DNA of 25,434 nucleotides from Mesotaenium endlicherianum (taxonomy: Eukaryota > Streptophyta > Zygnematophyceae > Zygnematales > Mesotaeniaceae). Below, in pieces: positions 19,487 through 25,434 of this stretch (position 1 is its first letter; each line of letters opens with the position of its first letter). The stretch is taken from NCBI GenBank assembly GCA_009602735.1, contig WELA01006258.1, positions 138,385-163,818 on the forward strand, read 5' to 3'. The notes beneath the pieces are model-generated. The model saw nothing but the letters and a program-made list of their open reading frames with translations. It did not search any database and was not told where the DNA came from. The position numbers were made by a program, and so were the translations under genes.

Positions 19487-20688
19487 AGTCCAGCCGTCAT
19501 GAGAGCTTCTTTTTCAGCCGGGGAGAGTCTTGCTTTCACTCCTTGCTGGTTTCTTGCATCATAAGTGTCATTGGAGGGTCTTCCACTCTTCCGGGCAGCC
19601 GCGGGGTCCCTTTTAATAACTCCGATTTCCATGGGTGTGGGTCCAGATTCGGATGTGGAAGGGGCTGCGTACACCCGCGTCGTCGGTACCCGTGAAGATG
19701 AAGGCACGGAGTGCTTGAAATCCAAGGTATCCACCTTTTGGGCCACTTCAATGATCTTTGAGAAGTCCGTCAAGTCGCGTAACTCCACTTCCTTTGCCAC
19801 CTTGGGTTTGAGGCCAAAGATGTAGCGGTCAATCTTCTCCTCGAGAGACATGTTGGGGATCTCAAGAGTGAGGGCGTGAAATCTGGATGTATACTCTTGA
19901 ACGGACGTCGTTTGCTTGAGATGGTGGAGCTTTCCTCGGGCAATCTTCTCCGCATTGATGGGCATGAATTGCTTCTTGAGGGCCTCACGAAAATCTGCCC
20001 ATCTTGCATATGATGGTGGGGGCTCTTGGCCGAGCATGGGGTGCGCCATAGCTTGATATATAGCCGCTTGATAGTTACGCCACCATGATGTTGCTGCTCC
20101 TCTAAGTAAGGTAACGGCAAAGGGAACGTAGTCCTCCTCGGGTACTTCAAGGAATGCGAGGTACGTCTCCACTTGGTAGAGCCATAAATTCAGGTTGGCA
20201 CCTTTCCCGGGGTTGAAAGTGTCGGGTTTGCCGGGCTTGATGAGTTTCCTTGCTCTCGTTGGCTCTTGTGGAGGCGCTTGAGCCGGGGCTGGATTTTGAG
20301 CATTGCTCGCAATAGGGGCAACCATGGCAGCCATAGCTTCTCTTGACGCTTGCACGGTTGCTTCATAGGTGGCCAAGCCCACTTGGTTGTGGACGGTCAT
20401 TAGGAAGGCTGCCCACTCATTTGCGGGAACTCCTTGTGGTGGGGTCAACTTTGCTATAGCGGCTGCCACGGGATTTGACGGTGCTCCTCCTTGTGGTGCT
20501 TCTTGTTGTTGCAGATTTCCTTGAGTAGGCTCTCCCATCGACGCTGGAGGAGGGTGTGCTCCTCCTTGTGGTGCTTCTTGTTGTTGCAGATTTTCTTGAG
20601 TGGGCTCTCCCATCGGCGCTGGAGGAGGGTGTCTTGGAGAGGAAGGGCTTCCTTCGAAAGCTTGCTGTTGGTCTTGAGGATCGGCCAT
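19408..20688 (-). CDS. gag: Gag (capsid/nucleocapsid) of element B, 426 aa
   Basis: The frame is intact from ATG 20688 to TAG 19408. The first 75 residues are Pro/Gln/Gly-rich and contain a tandem 25-residue duplication ([18 protein letters not shown] appears twice). The capsid core (about residues 150-330: [37 protein letters not shown]) is of the Ty3/gypsy gag family, including [15 protein letters not shown]. One CCHC zinc knuckle is at C402-C405-H410-C415 ([14 protein letters not shown]). The start is 25 nt past the primer site and is the first long-frame ATG. Its 3' end overlaps pol in the -1 frame. Confidence 0.93.
   Translation of the reverse strand: MADPQDQQQAFEGSPSSPRHPPPAPMGEPTQENLQQQEAPQGGAHPPPASMGEPTQGNLQQQEAPQGGAPSNPVAAAIAKLTPPQGVPANEWAAFLMTVHNQVGLATYEATVQASREAMAAMVAPIASNAQNPAPAQAPPQEPTRARKLIKPGKPDTFNPGKGANLNLWLYQVETYLAFLEVPEEDYVPFAVTLLRGAATSWWRNYQAAIYQAMAHPMLGQEPPPSYARWADFREALKKQFMPINAEKIARGKLHHLKQTTSVQEYTSRFHALTLEIPNMSLEEKIDRYIFGLKPKVAKEVELRDLTDFSKIIEVAQKVDTLDFKHSVPSSSRVPTTRVYAAPSTSESGPTPMEIGVIKRDPAAARKSGRPSNDTYDARNQQGVKARLSPAEKEALMTAGLCFYCKEKGHRALSCPKKLSKNGQRR
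20481..20630 (-). repeat. 75-bp tandem duplication in gag of element B
   Basis: Plus-strand copies start at 20481 and 20556 (both GTGCTCCTCCTTGTGGTGCT...). They differ at only about three bases. The unit is 75 bp, i.e. 25 codons, so the frame is kept. Confidence 0.9.
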
Positions 20689-20712
20689 CTTCTTGTGCTA
20701 CCAAAGTGCCTA

Positions 20713-20724
20713 GCTCCGATACCA
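20713..20724 (-). other. Primer-binding site of element B (initiator Met tRNA type)
   Basis: TGGTATCGGAGC on the minus strand, one base after the 5' LTR end. It is the same 12 bases as in element A, although the LTRs are unrelated. Confidence 0.88.
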
Positions 20725-20725
20725 C

Positions 20726-21228
20726 TGTAGTGAAACAGATAGATGAAGTACTTAGTGAAATATAATACTTTATCTATTCAAGACAAGGATCTTTGAACAC
20801 AAGTGGTAGCTTCTTGAAAGAGAGATGGCTTCTTGAAGGTTAATATATTTCTGGATTTTGGCAAGCACAAGAGTGATTCTTCCATGTTTTTCTATGTTCT
20901 AGCTCTTGCTTATATACTTGCTACATAAGTAATTTCTAAGAAGGTGCATGTTGATGTGTTGGCACCCAACACATCCCAAAACTTGCCACCTCTTTCTAGA
21001 ATAATGTACACATGTCCTTTTGACCTGAAAATGGCACATTTGACTTTTGCCACATGGAGTTCTTCTAGGTTTTTCCTCTAACTTCGAAAATGCCTTAGAA
21101 AGTTCAAAGGACATGAACCAAGTCACTAGAGTACCTAATCACACTTGAATCCACACAATACTACTCCAAATATACTTGAAAATATTAAAATATATGCAAA
21201 CTAATATATAATAACTCAAATCACTACA
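20726..21228 (-). repeat. 5' LTR of element B (503 bp)
   Basis: On the minus strand it starts TGTAGTGATTTGAG and ends TTTCACTACA. It is followed by the primer site and gag. It pairs with the 3' LTR at 8394-8889 and with the solo LTR at 7527-8029. Confidence 0.95.
20909..20916 (-). promoter_or_regulatory. TATA box in the 5' LTR of element B
   Basis: TATATAAG on the minus strand. The same position in the solo LTR (7839-7846) reads TATATAAA. Confidence 0.65.
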
Positions 21229-22093
21229 ACGTGTATGTACTACTTAATGTGCATGTGTGTGAGGAGATTGTTTCACATGCGTCAATAATGCCTCGAGTAA
21301 AAACCCAATTACCCAATTACGGTTCTTATCTAGCTCAAGGAATTTTTGACCCAAGTAAAGCACTATCCTGCTTTGAGTCAACTCTGCCTTGACTCTTGAG
21401 TAAGAATTGTATTGCCAAACCATCTGCCGCCTTAACTGCATGGCATTAATGACTCAAGTAGAGCACTATCCTATTCGCACCATATATATCTCAAACTAGG
21501 CGGCCATTTTATGGTACCCACTACACACTTGTCAATAAGCATATAAGAAGCCTAAAGCTCCCTAGGACGTAAAATCGGCAAGGCATTTTGATTGCATGGC
21601 GATTAATTGCAGCTTTTTCTCTGCCCAGCAACTTACTGACCCGTTTGCCATGTTGGCCACATGGTGAAATGGAAACAAAAGACAAATATTATTCAATTCC
21701 TTAGCAAATTATTGCATGAACAAGCTGCTCAGATCCTCCCAAGCGGGCTGGGCTAAGGAATGTCACGTGCGTAGGCAGACCTGAACACAAACCGAGACAC
21801 ACGCCTTTCATTTGCAGGCATGTCATACAAAAGAGATGCTCTGTGTGATACAGTCATTCTTTAGAAAAAACAACTAAAGAGAGATCGCCCGCACCAACCT
21901 ACTTGAACCTTAACTCGCCCGACAGAACTAAAGAGCCCCAGTCTTCTCAAGACCAACCTTAGAAATGAGCTCATTGGCACCAGACACCACGCTACACGTG
22001 CTGGTATATCTGGCCATCACACAAAGGTGTAATTCTCTAACTTTAAGTGACGATATGACATTTCAATTTAACCACCTCAGCAATAAACTGCAC
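21229..22093. other. Intergenic region right of element B
   Basis: It opens with ACGTG, the probable right target-site copy of B. No gene or RNA is recognised. An imperfect 26-bp direct repeat occurs at 21348-21373 and 21451-21476 (core CAAGTA(A/G)AGCACTATCCT). The part next to 22094 may hold the 3' UTR of the gene on its right. Confidence 0.5.
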
Positions 22094-22468
22094 CTATAGC
22101 CTACCCGAGTACAACCGACTGGCAGTAGCGGACCTTCCCCTCCTAGGTGCCCCGGAGCCAGGAGTCATCGAGAACGGGAGATCTGCAAGCGTATCGTCGG
22201 CGTCCATTTCGTCCTCTTCTACCCGCCACCTGGCACTACTGCTCTCTACGACAGCCGACTGCCAAACTTGCTTCTCTACGACGGCCTCCGCACCAAATTC
22301 GCCGCCCGGGGATGAGAGCCGAGACAGCCGGGGGCCGTCATCTCGTTGACCGAACATGGGGTACTTTCCCAGTGGAGATTCGTCCTGGTCCAGCAACGCG
22401 CCCTGGTCCCCGCGCAAGTGCGCACTGCTGCTCTCACACTCACAGCACACGAAAGAGCGCGTGCGCGT

Positions 22469-22516
<48 letters not shown>

Positions 22517-25007
22517 GCTTAGAGGTCCCTCCCGTCACTGCAGCAAAGGGGAGCTCTCGTCCCGGTGGCCACAATCACAGACATGGCCAGCAAGCAAGAG
22601 AGAGCCAGAGACTCGCGCACATGCGAGCACCACTGCAGCCGCAAACATGAATGCAGGCAGAGCCACCGCCAGCTGGCAGCACTCGTTCAGCACCACCTCA
22701 AGGCGCGCCGGCACCCAGTCGCTGCTGACATCTCCCAACGGGCACCACCCCCGATTGCATCACAGGAAGATTCGTCCACGCACCACAGCTGATGCGACCT
22801 TCAAAACCTTGTGACAAAAGTGAGGAGCCGCCCTCCCCCTCGAGCGCCCTCCCACTGGAGCGGCCACCCTCTCAAGCGCCCTCCCTCTCAACAACAGCCC
22901 CCCCCCCCCTCCCGCCCCAAGCTGCTCACCTGGCAGCTCCTCTCCGCGCGCTCGGCACCCTGGGCTCCGCCGCGCCAGATGCCCCCCCGCGCCCGTTGGC
23001 CTCGCGCGGCGGCAGCATCCCATTGGCTTGCGGCAGCCTGCCCCCCCCCTGCCTGGGCCGGAGAAGATCCCCCTGGCCCCCGCCACTGGCCGCCTCCTCC
23101 TCCCTCTCCAGCAGCGCGGAGGCCCCGTCCTGCATCATCCACGAGCGGTCCCACGCCCTTCGCTTGCCGCCCGCCAGCCCGCCCTCGGCCGGCGCAACGA
23201 GGGCAGCGGCGCCAGCGGCAGTGCCTGCGCCAGCGCCAAAGGGGGCGTGCTGCTCGCTGCTGCTCTCGCCCCTGCCAAGAGGTAGCCCCCCCGTGCGCCA
23301 GGTGGCGCCCGCAGCCTCCACATCGGCTGCCCTGCTGCTGCCATTCAGAGGGGCTCCTCCTCTGCTGCTGCTCCTCTGCCAGGAGTCGCGGCCCAGGCTT
23401 GCACCCCAGCCACCGTCGTTAGGGAGAGGGTACTGTTGCGGGACATATCCGCCGCCTCCGCCTCCGCCGCCGCCGCCGCCGCCGCCGCCGGTGGCAGCGA
23501 TGGCGGGGGGCCAGCCCAGGGTCTCGGGGAACAGGGTGCGGGAGAAGGGCTGCGGGGCAGGCGGCGTGCTTCCCCCAAGAGGAACCGCCGCTGCCGTCGC
23601 TGCCGCCGCTGCCGCAAACCGGCCCCGGCCCCCCTTTACGCCACTGAGGGGGCCAAACTGCAGCGGGGAGTCCTCCGGCATCAGGCGCAGGCTGGGGCTC
23701 TCGAACCCGTCGGGGCCCGGCGCGCCCCCGTCATCCTCATACAAAAGCCTGCGCGCCTGCATGGGGCTCGTGTCCGCGTCCCTGGGGGCAGCAGCGGCTC
23801 CAAAAAGGGAGCCGGGGAAGAACTCCAGGCCGTTGGGGAGGGGGCTGGGGCCGGGGCTGGCCTTGCTGCTGCTGGCGAGCAGGCTGGGCTTGAGCCAGCC
23901 CAGAGGCGCCACCTGGGAGATGGGCGGCGGCTGCTGCTGCTGACGCTGCTGCTGCTGCTGCTGCTGAGGCAGCTGGGAAGCGGGGAGGGGGAGCTGCTGC
24001 CGCCTTACGGCTGCCTGCAGCGCCCCCTGTCTGGGCGGAAAAGGGCCCCCACGCGGCGGCTGCTGCTGTTGCTGCTGCTGCTGCAGTTGCAGCTGCTGAC
24101 GGGCCTTGAAGGGCTGAGAGAAAACCTCAGAGGGGGCGGACGGGGGAAGGAAGAGGGGGGACTTGGGCACAGAGAAGGGAGGGGGAGGCAACTGCTCTTC
24201 CTCTGCTGTTGCCTCCGCCCTTGAGGTGAGGTGTTGCGGGTACTGATACGGGACGCCGTCGGATTCCAGCAGATCTGCGGCCGGCATCGGAGCATCGTCG
24301 ACGTCATTGACGAAGCTGAAGCCGCTCGTCTGCAGCAGCTGCTGCTGACACCTGGCGGCGGCCTGCTGCGCGGGCAAGAGGAGGTCCATGGCCGCATCCT
24401 GCCCACACAAAAGAGAGAGAGAGAGAGAGGCCCAGGTGGCCCTGCTTCAGCACCTGGCCCCAAAAACGGAGCCCCTCAGGGGGACTGCGCACAGCTAGCC
24501 TGGGCAAGCTCTGGAGCAGAGTGACAAAAGATGGTGACGCGAGAAGGAATCAGAAGAAGGCAACGAAAGAAGCCGCGACAATGCGGCGGGCGCTGCTGCT
24601 GGCCACTTGACGGCTCCCTCTCTCCGCAATCTGGTCGTGAGTGGCCAGGAACAGGCAGGCCAGGCTGCCCGCACTATCAATCCCCGCATCGTCAGCCTTC
24701 AAGTCTTTACACCAGGGACGCACCCCCACAAGGAGCCCTCCCCAAGGAGTCGGCCGCCCGTACCACAACGGGTGACTTTCACTCGGGACTTGCCGCCCCA
24801 TACAGCTCAGAAGGAATCGCTGGAGCGAGCGCAGGAGGGGAGGAGTGGGCGGGCACTCACAACGAGGCGCGCCCGGTGGGAGCCCGCCGCTTCCATCTGG
24901 GAGCGTCTCCTGCTGCTGCTGCCGCTCCTCTCCTCCTCCGCGATGGCCTGCTGTTCCCTCTCGCAGAGGTGCCGGTGCACTTGGAAAGCCTCGGCGTACT
25001 CGCATCT
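22094..25007 (-). CDS. Unidentified Gln/Gly/Ala/Pro-rich protein, 3' part, three exons
   Basis: I do not recognise the protein. Three minus-strand exons fit together: 25007-24861 (49 codons, phase 0), 24398-22930 (489 codons plus 2 nt), and 22427 or 22424 to the TAG at 22096-22094. Splice sites are good: donor CGTT/GTGAGT with acceptor TTTTGTGTGGGCAG/G after a CT-rich tract, and donor GCCAG/GTGAGC with acceptor GCAGCAG. Joined, they give about 650 residues. The first exon encodes a charged, probably helical segment (CEYAEAFQVHRHLCE...QQAIAEEER). The second begins MDLLLPAQQAAARCQQQLLQ and is dominated by Gln runs (about 8 and 7), a run of 14 Gly, and Ala/Pro. The last is acidic then basic (VEEDEMDADDTLADLPF...GAPRRGRS). 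The beginning is missing: no start in the first exon is convincing and more exons must lie to the right. Composition would suit a nuclear or RNA-associated scaffold, but that is speculation. The direct join of exons two and three is the least certain step. Confidence 0.65.
22470..22515. repeat. (CA)23 microsatellite
   Basis: An uninterrupted run of CA, preceded by an alternating GTGCGCGTG stretch. On the minus strand it is a (TG)n tract in the last intron of the low-complexity gene, ending about 40 bases before the acceptor. Confidence 0.97.
23452..23492. repeat. (CCG)n trinucleotide run encoding polyglycine
   Basis: CCGCCTCCG units followed by uninterrupted CCG. On the minus strand it encodes the run of 14 Gly in the low-complexity protein. 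Confidence 0.9.
23928..24095. repeat. Two CTG/CAG-rich stretches encoding polyglutamine
   Basis: CTG-rich runs at about 23928-23967 and 24057-24095, with a few interruptions. Read on the minus strand as CAG/CAA codons they give the Gln runs of the low-complexity protein. Repeat purity is moderate, with CAA, CTG and CGT interruptions. Confidence 0.85.
24412..24429. repeat. (GA)9 run serving as pyrimidine tract
   Basis: On the minus strand this is (TC)9, placed just before the TTTTGTGTGGGCAG acceptor of the large exon. Confidence 0.85.
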
Positions 25008-25434
25008 CTGCACATTTTGGTGTCCCAGACACACGCACGCGCCTCACGCACGTGCACAGAACGCGCGCACAAACGTGCAGACAAAGACACAGACACACAC
25101 AGACATACAGGCACACGCGCACGGACACACGCACACGCGCACACGCACACATCCATACATGCAAAAGGAGAACGTGGTTAAACATCTGCAACAGCACTCG
25201 AAAGCTCTTGCACCACCAAACCCATCTCCCTGAGGGAAATCCCTGCTACTTGGGAAGCACCAACCAGCTCTAGAAAGCTGTAGCCAGCTACGCACAGGCA
25301 CGGGTTCAGGCTCTGTCAGGGCCACGACTGAGCCCAGCCAAGCCACCGCCCCAAGAAGAATAGCACACAGCGCACACCCAAAACACCTGCAAAACCCAAG
25401 CCCACCTCCCCCTCCCCCGCACATGCCCCCCCCC
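25008..25434. other. Probable intron and upstream part of the low-complexity gene; alternating CA/CG tract
   Basis: 25028-25160 is a degenerate CA/CG alternating purine-pyrimidine tract (TG/CG-rich on the minus strand) just upstream of the acceptor at 25008-25010. Bases 25401-25434 are C-rich. I find no exon here that I can defend. Confidence 0.45.

Larger units (their letters stand above)
8394..21228 (-). mobile_element. Full-length Ty3/gypsy chromovirus, family B, carrying nested element A
   Basis: In minus-strand order: 5' LTR (21228-20726), tRNA-iMet primer site, gag, pol in the -1 frame (protease, reverse transcriptase, RNase H, integrase, chromodomain), 3' untranslated part, polypurine tract and 3' LTR (8889-8394). 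Integrase following RNase H, plus a C-terminal chromodomain, identify a chromovirus of the Ty3/gypsy group (Metaviridae). Family A (9074-15259) is inserted in the 3' untranslated part, so no B reading frame is cut by it. Without A and one TTATT copy, B would be about 6.6 kb. LTR divergence is about 3.2%. Pol carries one amber stop, so this copy is probably not autonomous. Confidence 0.93.

Noticed and set aside
22276..22516. Cys-Val repeat proteins from the (TG)n tract
   Set aside because: They are a translation artefact of the microsatellite.
22792..23943. A 383-codon plus-strand open frame rich in Pro, Ser and Ala
   Set aside because: It is antisense to the large minus-strand exon; GC-rich trinucleotide runs keep several frames open. 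The minus-strand frame has good splice sites with matching phases.

Overview
The window is nuclear DNA from a plant-lineage eukaryote (a streptophyte). It holds a spliced, ER/secretory-type cyclophilin gene with GT-AG introns, a plant-type tRNA-Ala(AGC), two chromodomain-bearing Ty3/gypsy retrotransposons (chromoviruses), and a GC-rich intron-containing gene full of Gln, Gly and Ala runs. Long low-complexity coding runs, (CA)n tracts and assembly N's make me think of a charophyte alga such as Chara. That is a guess; a land plant is not excluded.

Layout. 1-3129: no recognisable gene. 3130-6353 (minus): cyclophilin, reconstructed here as eight coding exons that join in frame to 206 codons plus stop, with all active-site residues I could check. 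7129-7201 (plus): tRNA-Ala with the G3:U70 identity pair but two stem mismatches. 7527-8029: a solo LTR of family B with a perfect TATTT target duplication. 8394-21228 (minus): a complete family-B chromovirus. Inside its 3' untranslated part sits a second, unrelated chromovirus, family A (9074-15259, plus strand), flanked by a perfect TTATT duplication. 21229-22093: no gene seen. 22094-25007 (minus): the 3' part of an unidentified low-complexity gene, three exons with compatible phases. 25008-25434: TG-rich, probably intronic.

Retroelement history. The two LTRs of B differ at 16 positions plus two indels over about 496 bp (about 3.2%, counted by eye). Those of A differ at about 9 positions over about 730 bp (about 1.2%). 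This fits A landing in an already resident B. Both use a tRNA-iMet-type primer site (TGGTATCGGAGC), both have an intact gag, and each pol is broken: A by one TAA and one 1-nt deletion, B by a single TAG.

Most interesting observation. In both elements pol lies in the -1 frame relative to gag, overlapping the gag 3' end. B carries the textbook slippery heptamer A_AAA_AAC in the gag frame, followed by a perfect 7-bp hairpin. A has a non-canonical A-run (GAA AAA G) followed five bases later by a perfect 9-bp hairpin. In both, the gag stop codon lies in or at the edge of the 5' arm of the hairpin. This looks like programmed -1 ribosomal frameshifting in plant-lineage chromoviruses, many of which are usually described with one continuous gag-pol frame.
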